A DNA stretch of 64,000 nt from Homarus americanus (Eukaryota > Arthropoda > Malacostraca > Decapoda > Nephropidae). The notes under the pieces are model-generated. The model saw nothing but the letters and a program-made list of their open reading frames with translations. It made no database searches and was not told the origin of the DNA. Position numbers and translations under genes: made by a program. Each line of letters starts with the position of its first letter. The first letter of the stretch is position 1. Location of the stretch: NCBI RefSeq assembly GCF_018991925.1, contig NW_024751924.1:187501-251500 (forward strand), in the 5' to 3' direction. Positions 23,558 through 33,831 of this stretch are shown piece after piece.

Positions 23558-24025
23558 TTATAATTCCACACCTCGCAGATGGGTCCACCTTGAGATATCA
23601 CTTGTGTTCGCTACGGAGTTGTGCAGCGTTGTGGGGAAATTTTGTATAATGAGTACTTTCGGCATAAGTATGGTTCTGCCTCGTTTCATGCCTGTGCCAA
23701 CCACTTCTAGATCTACCTCCGCTGACTCGAGTATCATCTCTTGGGCAAGTGTACCCATGGTTACCAGGGTAGGTGTCCCTTTCACCCTTAGTTTCTGTGC
23801 CAGATCTTTGGTGCAATACGACCTGTCGCTGCCTGAGTCCAAGAGAGCTAAAGTTCTGATGTGATTTCGTTGGTGTGAGTCCTTTCCCCGAATCTTCACA
23901 CTCACTATGGGCAGTACAATCTTAGCATTTTTCGTCGATAGTCAGATGTCGCTTTCGCAGCTGTATGGGTTTTCATGGGCGTCCTTTGTCCCTGTAGCAT
24001 AGACATGGCCTAGTTTTCCGGCCAT
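23558..24025 (-). pseudogene. BEL/Pao aspartic protease (DUF1758-like)
   Basis: Contains the active-site motif LLDSGSDRSY and downstream LGT/GTGM-type beta strands. One in-frame stop lies near 23943. The upstream part of the frame is interrupted by the nested non-LTR insertion that begins about 24036. Confidence 0.85.
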
Positions 24026-24035
24026 GTACGAAGCT

Positions 24036-25123
24036 AATTAGAAAGGTAGAAGCACATGGGCATCAAAGGTAACATCCTTAATTGGATTAGGCGGTTACAG
24101 GACACAGGAAACAGCGAGTGAGCATTAACGGCACTAAGTCCCATTGAGCAACGTCACAAGTGGAGTTCCCCAAGGCTCAATACTGGGACCATTACTATTT
24201 ATTATATACATAAACGATACAGATATTTCAGCATAGACAGCAAACATAAGTAAATTTGGTGATGACACTAAAATAGGATGTTATTAAATCACGAGGACTC
24301 GGCAAAACTACAGGAAGATCTAAACAAATTTTTCGAATGGTCTGAAAAATGGCAGATGAAATTCAACGTGGACAAATGTAAAGTACTCAGTATAGGAGAT
24401 GTAAACAGGGAAACCAGATACCAGATGAACAACGATGCCATAGAGAAATCCGACTGCGAGAGAGATTTAGGAGTAATGATAAGTAGGAACCTTAAGCCAA
24501 GTAAACAATGTGTTTTTGCTCGTAACAAGGCTAATAAAGTACTTGGGTTCATACAAAGGAGTGTTAGTTACAAGACTAGCGAGGTCATCCTAAAACTGTA
24601 TCTTGCTCTTGTGAGACCACACCTGGATTACGCAGTTCAGTTCTGGTCACCGTATTACAGGATGGATATAGAATCATTGGAAAGAATTCAGAGGAGAATG
24701 ACAAGACTAATCCCGGGCATTAGGAACCTTGAGTATAGAGACAGGTTAAAGCATCTTAATTTGCACTCCCTCGAGAGACGTAGAGCGAGGGGCGACCTGA
24801 TAGAGGTGTATAAGTGGAAGTCAGGGCTAAACAAAGGGGACATTACAAAGGTACTCAAACTATCCAACCAGGAGCGAACTCGTAACAATGGTTTTAAATT
24901 AGACAAATTTAGATTTAGGCGTGAAATAGGTAAACACTGGTTTGGAAACAGAGTAGTGGATGAATGGAACAAGTTACCAAATATCATCATTAACTCGAAT
25001 ACGCTGAATAGCTTCAAACATAGGTTGGATGCTTATATGAGCAATAGGGGTTGGGTGTAAACGGGACTGCCCAGTATGGGCCAATAGGCCCGCTGCAGTT
25101 TTCTCCATTCTTATGTTCTTATG
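24036..25123 (+). mobile_element. Nested CR1/L2-like non-LTR retrotransposon, 5' truncated
   Basis: Plus-strand insertion inside the minus-strand Pao element, between its protease and zinc-knuckle regions. RT motifs [13 protein letters not shown] (about 24155-24195) and KFGDDTKI (about 24255; the usual FADD has G for A) precede the open frame 24278-25060, which carries the RT thumb (WSEKWQMKFNVDKCKV, LVRPHLDYAVQFW). It ends with the repeated tail ATTCTTATGTTCTTATG, like the octamer tails of CR1/L2 elements. A TAG and frameshift near 24233-24275 make it inactive. No clear target duplication was found. Confidence 0.85.
24278..25060 (+). pseudogene. C-terminal reverse transcriptase of the nested non-LTR element
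   Basis: A 260-residue open frame from the RT palm end through the thumb and C-terminal segment (RRRARGDLIEVYKW, NKLPNIII), ending SNRGWV. The N-terminal endonuclease and most RT fingers are missing, as expected for a 5'-truncated copy. Confidence 0.85.
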
Positions 25124-25462
25124 TTAACTGTCGTTGGCTTTCTGGGCCATGCCACCATCAGAGGTGCCTGCCACTGACTCCTGTTTCACGAGACCTTGAA
25201 AATTTCGCTTTACGCCACCCTTGCGTGTGTTTGACATACTTGCAGTAAGTGCCTCCCTTCGTTCTTGATGCAACAGTCTAGAATGCTTCTCTTTGCACCC
25301 ATCAGTGCCACACCTGAAGCGTGACCAACACTCAGCAACAAGGTGGCCCACTCTCAGACACAAGAAACAGCAACGTAATCTTTTTACCCTCTCTAACCTC
25401 TCCCTCACTGACATGCTCTGGAATTCGTCGCACCCTGCTAATCCATGTGCTCTGGAACACAC
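25124..25462 (-). pseudogene. BEL/Pao zinc-knuckle part of gag
   Basis: Carries a CCHC knuckle (CFLCLRVGHLVAEC, spacing C-x2-C-x4-H-x4-C) and a second Cys/His cluster (CGTDGCKEKHSRLLH), the arrangement usual for BEL/Pao nucleic-acid binding segments. Its reading frame is broken at 25124 by the nested insertion. Confidence 0.85.
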
Positions 25463-25511
25463 TGGGCACGAGCCTTATCCAGAGCTTGTTTCTCCTCTAT
25501 TGCCTTTCGCT

Positions 25512-26652
25512 TCACTGATAGTCACTAGGCCCACTTCCTTCTTGATTGTCCTCGCTTGATAGCAGAGCCATGTCATCCATCTTCACCGCTTTCTCCTCCA
25601 AATATAGCGCTAACCACTTCACCAGCCCTGTTCTGTGTCCTGTCGACTTGTGATAATTCCGTACATCATCCACACAGCGTTCTCTCAATTTGGGGGGAAG
25701 CTTAATCACCAGCGTTCTGAAGGTCTGCCTAGTTTCAAGTTCAGACATCAAGTTCAGATTCTCCAGATGGCTTACTGCACCCCATAGCTGAGATGCCAGT
25801 TTTCGCAGCCCTTCGTCGTCGAACGCCCCCACTGAGCGAGCGTCTATGAGCCTTTTTACCAGCTGGTCCGCATATGCATACTTATCTCCAAACCTTGCCT
25901 TCAGTATCTTGATTGCCTTGTTGGAGGCTCTGTCTGGCTCTAGATAGTCGCATCCCATGATTGCTTGATGTAACTCTTCTCCTTCACAAGCATCCATGAG
26001 CAGTTGGTACTTGTACTTCTCTGGCACGGCCGCATTTGTCATGTATCGACGAAAGTCATGCATAAAGGTCCAAAACTCCGCCCGCCCTTGTCCTTTAAAC
26101 TTGGGAAGGGTGGCTTGTGGCATGCGCATCGTAACCACAAGCTCTCTTATTTCTTCACCCTTCTCTGATTCTCCCTGTGGATGCATAATTGTGACTTGAG
26201 GCGCTTTGTTTTCAAGCATTGGCGGTAAAGACGATGCCATTTTCTCGACATTGACCGATGCCTGTCGCTGGGTTTCTTCCCGTACTATTGGCTTCTCATA
26301 ATTGCTGGAGTTCTCTGTCGAAGGCTGTGAGCTGTCACTTCTTCGTGTTAGTGCTGATGTCTCTTGACCCGCCACCATTCCAGTGTGCATCGTTTTCATC
26401 CACCCTGCCTTAAACTCTCGCAGGGCTCGGTTTACTTCATCAGACGCTGCCTCAACTCTGGCCACTGCTTGTTGACAATACAATTCCCTACTGTGACCTT
26501 CCCGTGAATCCTGGTATTGCAAGCTCATTTCCTGTTTCACCACTCTCTGATTGTACCTCGGCGGGCGGATCCATTGTCATTAGGTCAAAATGTTTGCTTC
26601 TATCTAGGTCCGACTCTTCTTCCATGTCGTCAATATGCCCAATCTCCGACAT
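25512..26652 (-). pseudogene. BEL/Pao gag (DUF1759-like)
   Basis: The main frame 26543-25512 (343 residues) has the gag-like core FKGQGRAEFWTFMHDFRRYM and the helical region through LPPKLRERCVDDV. The natural start is probably the ATG at 26652-26650 (MSEIGHIDDMEEE), which connects through a one-base frameshift near 26540. A TAG or frame break also separates it from the zinc-knuckle piece. It formed the particle shell of the element. Confidence 0.88.
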
Positions 26653-27315
26653 CTTGCTTATTCAGGTAATTTGAATTGCGTTCGTTTCCACCACTCTTGA
26701 ATCAGGGCTCGTTCGTGTGCCTCGTCATACACTCGCACCTGATATCATTACAGACTTTACATTGATATTTGGGTTATTTACAAAGCAATATCACTTCAGT
26801 CAATTTTGACAGCTAATTGTATTCTGCACTTACGTCAGACAACAATAATGACATAGTGTTTTCATTCTCATATGCACTACACTGGGAGTGATGAAGATCA
26901 CCCAGACAAGACTATTTTCTGGACTAACAAGGTTTAACTATTATCGATGCGAGAAGTATACGGACGTTGCACTCCACTTACTCGCCACCGGATACACACA
27001 CATCCACACCCACACGCACACACTCGTCCCTCGAGTGACGAGTGTTGGTGAGCCAAGCTACACTAAGAGTGGCTGAGCTCACTCTGACAACATTATTTTC
27101 TTCAATAACAAAATGTTCAAGTTTTATCGCCACTATAAATCTACGGGCGTTGCACTGTAATCCGTGGCACTGGGAACACGCGCGAGCGCACGCACACACT
27201 CACGCACACACTCACGCGCATCCCTCCAGTAGGTTGAGTTGAGTTGACCTTGGTTACTGCTGCCCGCCCGTTGGTTCAAGGTAGCACTGCTACACAGTAG
27301 ACATTCACGTTTGAC
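26653..27315 (-). other. Leader of the BEL/Pao element
   Basis: Non-coding leader between 5' LTR and gag. It contains two similar segments of about 130 bases (near 26935-27035 and 27110-27200) sharing GACGTTGCACT/GGCGTTGCACT and CA-rich ends, plus short CACACA runs. Confidence 0.7.
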
Positions 27316-27807
27316 TGTAACCGCCAATCAGACGGTTAGAGGGTGAATAATACTTCTCACGTCGTACACGAACATTATAATTCGGTCAAACCTGTTGAAT
27401 ACAATTCATTTAGTATTTCAAGTAAGTCATACATAGGCACTCTTACATAAATGTTTAATCCAATATATATTTACATAACAATCATGGCTATGAATTAGTC
27501 TAATCTTAACACAAAAACAAGTACTAGTTAAACTTACGTGTTGAAAGTCTAGAGAGAAGCCAGGGTAGGTGTTGACTCTAAGATAAGGGTAGCTATACTG
27601 AAATGCCCACCCTATAGCCTGGCCCCTTGGCTGGTCAGCTATGGCTGAGTCAGGTGATTATAATTATACATAAACAAACTCCCTTCACACCCTACAACCT
27701 CCTTCTGGGCCTCTCATCTTCAACCATCTCAACACTCTACGTTGTGAGTTACAGCCTAACATAACATTTGTTTATGTCATCATAATTATGTACCGCTTGC
27801 GGTAACA
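27316..27807 (-). repeat. 5' LTR of the BEL/Pao element
   Basis: 492 bases with intact TG...CA ends (plus strand TGTAACCGCC ... GCGGTAACA). It is the upstream LTR for the minus-strand gag-pol and should hold the element promoter. The primer-binding site next to it could not be assigned to a tRNA by eye. Confidence 0.92.
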
Positions 27808-27812
27808 AATAT

Positions 27813-28237
27813 TATCTTTGTTATAATTAAGTTATTTTTTCCACAATCATTATCACAATTTTTATGGTCCTGGTAATATTTACTTAACATCGCGCGATAA
27901 CACTATCTTGCGTCCCGCTTTCATGAATTATCTTCTCCCTTGAGATAAATGAATAGTGTTGTTATGCCGAGGCAGAATCTATTCATTATAATTTTGTGAA
28001 CTACTGTAGCTGTTCTGATTATTTTATTATCCAAGCAGCAGATATTTTGACAAGTTTGGGGAGATTTTCTTGTATATATTGATGTATTACCTATGTAAGA
28101 TTTTTCTAGAATGTGTTGCATTATTTTTGTTTTATGATTTACTTTGGTATTGTAAGTCTAGATCACTAAAACTCTCCGGGCGTTTTCCTTCCGACGTGTA
28201 GCGCCTGGTTGTCATACTCGAGGCGTCTGAAGAGACG
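27813..28237. other. AT-rich spacer
   Basis: No gene, repeat or mobile-element signature was recognised between the retrotransposon edge and the promoter predicted at 28238. Confidence 0.5.
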
Positions 28238-28271
28238 TATATACAATTTCGGGAGCTGCCTAGGACAGTCA
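28238..28271 (+). promoter_or_regulatory. Predicted TATA/Inr core promoter
   Basis: TATATA at 28238-28243 is followed by ACAGTC at 28265-28270. The TATA-to-Inr distance of 29 bases is the usual one. The exon that follows has a splice donor and faces the integrin gene. Prediction from motifs only. Confidence 0.35.
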
Positions 28272-28704
28272 ACGGTTTCTTCTCAGAGTGTAAAGGGCAA
28301 CAAGCCTTGTAGAACAACAGTAGATAATTGTGGTGCAAGTATTGTGGAATTGTTGTGATGAATACGAAGTGAAAAGACTAAGAAATTGAACACTGGTAGT
28401 GTGCCGACTACAGAATATATTTGAAGTGAGAAGTCCAACTGTGAAGACATTACCCTGTTAACAGTGTTGTGAAGAATTGCAGTTTATTAAAGAACACTAC
28501 AGCTGACAAGTGTGTTTCTGTGACCTGGTGGAAACCTACCTGCCTGTTGTTTGTCTGTACACTGATACTGATCGTCGGGGAATTACCGGAGACAGCCAGT
28601 GGTAATTCGACAACACTTGTGAGGTATCTACTGCTCCTGGCCGTTGGTAACCAGTGGTGGAAGCTGGGCGCCATTATGACAGCTCAGGCTCTCAGTGTGC
28701 TCAG
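28267..28704 (+). other. Candidate non-coding first exon, possibly of the integrin alpha gene
   Basis: Follows the predicted promoter and ends at GCTCAG|GTGTGT. The next plus-strand acceptor that makes sense is TTTAACCAG at 32130, just before the integrin start codon. It contains short frames, including ATG at about 28676, but no recognisable protein. Confidence 0.35.
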
Positions 28705-29594
28705 GTGTGTCAATATTGTTAATATTTTCTTCCCTGTATTTTATTTTTCTGGCTAATTAAACTGTTTCATCATGTCATATCAATACAGTTCTCTCACTTC
28801 CTCCGTTCATCCTCTCCCCTCCTCCTCCATATCTCTCTCTCCGTTACCCCCATTTTCTTTACTCTGTGAGAGGATTAACCAGCGTCAACAGGATACCTTA
28901 ACATTTATCACTTGTCCCCGAGCGGCCGAAAGGACCACACGCACCGCTTCAGCTTACCAGGATTACTGGTCAACTTACGTGAGTGTTAATGATGTTATTA
29001 CCCATTGTATTCTTCTCGGCTTACCGTAGGATATGTGTCTCGGTGACTTTGATATGGGAGGTTGGTCCTAGAGGCAGGTTTTGTAGGTCTCTGTGAGGTC
29101 TTATCTTACGACAGAGGTCAATTATCTGTTTATCTATCTACCTCGTCTAGTAGTGAGCCTCCGTGAGTTTTTAATATGGGATTTGATATGTGCGCTTGAT
29201 ATAAATGTGGGTTCACAGTGATTTGGTTTACTGTACAATCGTCTGATTTCACGATTAGAGAGACAATCCTCTAATCCATGAATATCCAGCTTCCACGCTA
29301 CACTAATGGTGACAAAACGGTGCTACTCTTCCGTCGTCTGGCAAGTTAAAGATATAACAACAGTGAGCAGTATATAGTTATAATTAGGAGAAACGTTTGG
29401 TAGTTCTTCTTGTAATCGATTACAGAAACTACGTACAGGGTGATGTGTTTATTCGAGAACCCTAAATAATTCCCATACATTAAAAACTGCATCAGTTAGG
29501 TACCTAATATTGTGCGTAAATGTAGCCTAATGTTACAGAGAGGCGTGACATGATCCTGAGAGTTATCTGATATCACGTGACCCATCAGTGGCGC
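28705..29594. other. Spacer, possibly intron 1 of the integrin gene
   Basis: Unique-looking sequence with short CTC-rich stretches near 28795-28855. No exon or element signature was recognised. Confidence 0.4.
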
Positions 29595-30930
29595 TTAGCG
29601 GTATTCACTCAGTCTCGCCTGGCGGAAACCATTCTGGTGATCCGACAAAAGAGAAAGGCGTTCAAAGTGACGGAGAAAATGAGAGTTTAAGATAGTTCCG
29701 AATATCTTAGAGAGGGATGAAGTTAGGGCAATGGGGCGATAGTTATAGGGATTAGAATGGTCACCCTTCTTAGGGATGGGCTGAACCAAGGCATGCTTCC
29801 AAGAAGAAAAAGTTTGGGTTTTGAGGCAAAGCCGAAAAAGGCGAACAAGCACAGGGCCATAATTTCAGCTCACTCCCTCAGAACACGAGGGGGTACTCCG
29901 TTTGGTCCATGCGCCTTAGTCCCATTCAAATTGGATGACACATCCGCAACCCTACGAGTGGAGATTATAGGAAAGTGCAAAGGTTCAGTAGGAGGAGCAG
30001 GGGTAGGAGGGATAGAGTTGGAATCGTCTAAGGTGGACCTAGAGAAGAATAAGGTGCCAAAAAGATTGGCTTTATCAGGGGGAGATTTGGCTATAGAGTT
30101 ATCAGGTCGGAAAAGAGGGAGTGCTGACGTTATTACAGATGTTTTGGGGTAAGGACCAGAGGGATTTACTACAAGAAGAGTTAGTCAGGTCAGCGGTTTT
30201 TCATTTTTTAATAAAATTCTCCTTGGCCCTACGAAGAATAGCCTTACAACGATTCCTGGAAGTAATGAAAGATGAGTGAGTGAAAGGAGATAGTTTCATA
30301 ACTTGATATACCCTATCTTTCTCCCTTCATGCAAGAGAACAGGAGCTTATATTTACTTAAATAATGAAGCAATTATATTAATTAATTGGCAACTCAACTA
30401 CAACGAGGAACGAGGACTGCCACAAGATTCTCAGATCAAATTTTCTTCATTATTTTAGCGAATATACGAACATTTGGAAACTTCTCATGATCTTAAATAA
30501 CAATGAATAGTTTATTTTTATAATAATTACACCTTTGGTTTGTTTAATATTTATCCTTACAGTGATACGATCACCTTTACATACAGCCTTACTTTACGAA
30601 GTACTGCCAGGTAAAATTGCGAGCACGAGATCCAGGATGGGGTCGGTGCATCTTTGGCTGACTGTACATTGAAATCCCATGGGTAGAGGATCTCGGTGTT
30701 GGGGTGTGTGGATAGCAACAACTCATGGCAAGAAGTGAGTTAGTCAAAGAGCTCCAAATAGTTGGTAGAGTTGAGAGAACAGAATAGGAAACAAAGAAAA
30801 ATAGTCATAGTTGGTAGAGATATTTTGAGACAGATGACATCATAAAGGGGAGATTCAAGATCCGAGAGTCGAGCTTTAGGTGTACGCGTGTTGCGGAAAG
30901 AGGTGTAGGCAGCGGAACAAACAGACAAAA
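29595..30930 (-). mobile_element. Decayed jockey-like non-LTR retrotransposon
   Basis: Minus strand. An endonuclease-like part (about 30930-30610, with ISLPTMTIFLCFL and STHGISMYS) precedes an RT part (about 30180-29595). The RT part carries GPNGVPPRVLRE and, after a frameshift near 29850, PIPKKGDHSNPYNYRPIAL and NGFRQAR. Stops, frameshifts and a missing middle make it a relic. It sits in antisense inside the putative first intron of the integrin gene. Confidence 0.75.
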
Positions 30931-32130
30931 ATATGTATATATAGTGATATTACTGCTGAGTCACAGACCTGAAACAGATGACAATGTCTCAGAGTCATCC
31001 ATGTACCCTGCAGAATACTAAATGCATTCTGTCGCGTAGTAGGTAGTAGGCAGCTATCAAACAGGGAGGTACTACAGCCTAGGAAGATATTGGAAGCATA
31101 ATGTGTTGTCTAATGGTAGACCCTGCTGCCATATGACATCACGAAAATTGTGACCAAGTCACGGGATGCCGATCCGACTTTCTGCCTCATTTACACATAG
31201 TTGCAGGGTCTCAATTGTTTCTTTTACTTTGACAACACAACTTACATATATCGTTTATCACTATTGATTTTTTTTCTTTGTGGTTCTTTATTATTATTAT
31301 TAATATTTTTATTATTATTATTATTATTATTATGTTTAATTTTGTATTTTCTATAAAATTTAATATATATTTTTTTCAATTATTATAATTATTATCATTA
31401 TTATTACATTTTCGCTTCCCAGGCCCGATGTGGGTCAGTGACCTGTGCCCGGGTGGACTAATCCCCGTAAAAAAAAAAACATCGTTTTCGATTTTTGGAG
31501 GCGGGCGTTAGAGACGCAGGATGAGTTACTGCGTCTTTGCTCTACGGCGGCTGGTAAACGAGTAAGCGGCAGGCGAAGAAGCAGGTCTATACTGTTGACC
31601 TAAACCAAATAATAGGAGTCCAGCTCTTGGTGCGCTATTTAAGAGTTCATAAGTGAATGCAAAGTTATATTAAACATACATAAGAGATAGAAAATCTTGT
31701 ACGGAGGCAGAGACAAACGCAGGATTTGTGTTGGTAGGATTTCCGGTCTTATCAGACTGGTGATGCACGATTAAAATGTCAACCTTGTGGTCAGTGCCAT
31801 CTGTTGACGCCGTCTTCTAGTTAGTGATATTGAAACAGTTTCTTGAGCCAGAAAAATATAGATACACAGTGGATAATAATAATATCTATCTGTGTATATG
31901 TCTGTCTATCTATCTCTCTGTCTACCCCTCTGTCTGTCTGTCTGTCTGTCTGTCCCTATTGTATTTATCTATTTATTTAGGTATGTTTATATCTATGTTT
32001 CGTCTGATTCCTCTAAATTTTTTCTTTCTTCTTCCTCTGTAAATATATATGTACTGTTGAATATAATTGTGACAAAGATTCTTATCTCTCGCTCATAAGC
32101 ATTACTACGTACTCGCTATACTTTAACCAG
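30931..32130. other. Spacer upstream of the integrin start exon
   Basis: Contains an ATT-rich stretch (31278-31410), an A10 run near 31470 and (GTCT)n around 31930-31955. No gene was recognised. Confidence 0.5.
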
Positions 32131-32153
32131 AGCGAGGTGGTGTGTGCGCTGGG

Positions 32154-33794
32154 ATGGTGACACCTCCTGTGATGACTCTAATGGTGATGATGGTGGCGGG
32201 TCTGGGTGTGGTCTCCGGGTTCAACATCTATACGGAGCATGCCCAGATCCTTTCGGGTCCCGAGAAGACCCACTTCGGATACAACGTAGCGCTTTGGAGT
32301 ACTAAAATTGGGCAGAAGAGGTGAGTGAAGAATATGAACAATTTACTATTTACATCATATATGGTACACACACACACAAGCCAGTGAGATATAATGAACT
32401 GCAAAACCTTTACTCTAACTAAGTGAGCTTCGGTTGTATTTAATTAATTTTACCTTGTGTTTTCATATCACTAAATTTTACATTAACCTTAGTAACCTCC
32501 TGCACCCTCCACACTACCGCCACCTACCTCCTGCACCCTCCACACTACCACCACCTACCACTTTCTCCCTCCACACTACCACCACCTACCACTTTCTCCC
32601 TCAACACTACCACCACCTACCACTTTCTCCCTCCACACTACCACCACCTACCACCTTCTCCCTCCACACTACCACCACCTACCACTTTCTCCCTCCACAC
32701 TACCACCACCTACCACTTTCTCCCTCCACACTACCACCACCTACCACTTTCTCCCTCCACACTACCACCACCTACCACCTTCTCCCTCCACACTACCACC
32801 ACCTACCACTTTCTCCCTCAACACTACCACCACCTACCACTTTCTCTCCCTCCACACCACCACCACACCACCACTCTCTCCCTCCACACCACCACCACCC
32901 ACCACTTTCTCTCCTCCACCACCACCACCCACCACCTTCTCTCTCCACACCACCACCACCCACCACCTTCCTCCCCTCCACACTACCACCACCCACCACT
33001 CTCTCCACACTACCACCACCTACCACTCTCCCTCCACACTACCACCACCTACCACTTTCTCCTCTCCACACTACCACCACCTACCACTTTCTCCTCCACA
33101 CTACCACCACCTACCTCCTCTTCTCCCTCCACACTACCACCACCTACCACTTTCTCCCTCCACACTACCACCACCTACCACTTTCTCCCTCCACACTACC
33201 ACCACCTACCACTTTCTCCCTCCACACTACCACCACCTACCACCTTCTCCCTCCACACTACCACCACCTACCACTTTCTCCCTCAACACTACCACCACCT
33301 ACCACTTTCTCCCATCTTCACCCCAACTATATATTACCACCTCCTTCGCCAGGCTAGTGATAGGGGCGCCCTTGGGAAAGAACTCAACAGCAGGTAACCA
33401 GACATGGCCCTTGGGTAACATCCATGTGTGTGAACCCTTGAGCGACCAGTGTGATCCTGACCCACGACTACCCAACCTCTTATCCGATGGTGAGTCCTAT
33501 AATGCATCCTTAGTGACTAATAGGATGTCTATACGATAACCCTTGGAGAAAATGTAAAGAGTGTCGTAGGATATGCCAAAAAATACCACATAGGATACCC
33601 AGAGAACACCACAAATGTCCCCCCATGTCTTACACCGACCCCCCCCTCTCTCCGTCCTTCTCTCTCGCAACAGACACCAGCACCAGGGCCATCGACTTTG
33701 GGAGTATCATACGAAAACAAGGAATAGGGTTCGGTGAAACACTCTACACAGCCAACCAACCTTCGTCCAAGCTAGTGGTGAGTGTAGTGTGTGT

Positions 33795-33831
<37 letters not shown>

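Larger units (their letters stand above)
20869..27812 (-). mobile_element. BEL/Pao LTR retrotransposon with target-site duplication
   Basis: The element spans 20874-27807 on the minus strand, bounded by similar LTRs and flanked by the direct 5-base duplication AATAT at 20869-20873 and 27808-27812. Internal genes in minus order are gag (DUF1759-like), CCHC knuckle, protease, reverse transcriptase and RNase H region. Integrase is absent: only about 60 bases separate the RNase H fragment from the 3' LTR. In-frame stops, a frameshift and a nested non-LTR element show that it is dead. BEL/Pao elements normally make 4-6 base duplications, which fits. Confidence 0.93.

Noticed and set aside
32434..33357. 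307-codon HYHHLPLSPSTLPPP frame
   Set aside because: Lies in an intron of the integrin gene and is the translation of the 31-base minisatellite.
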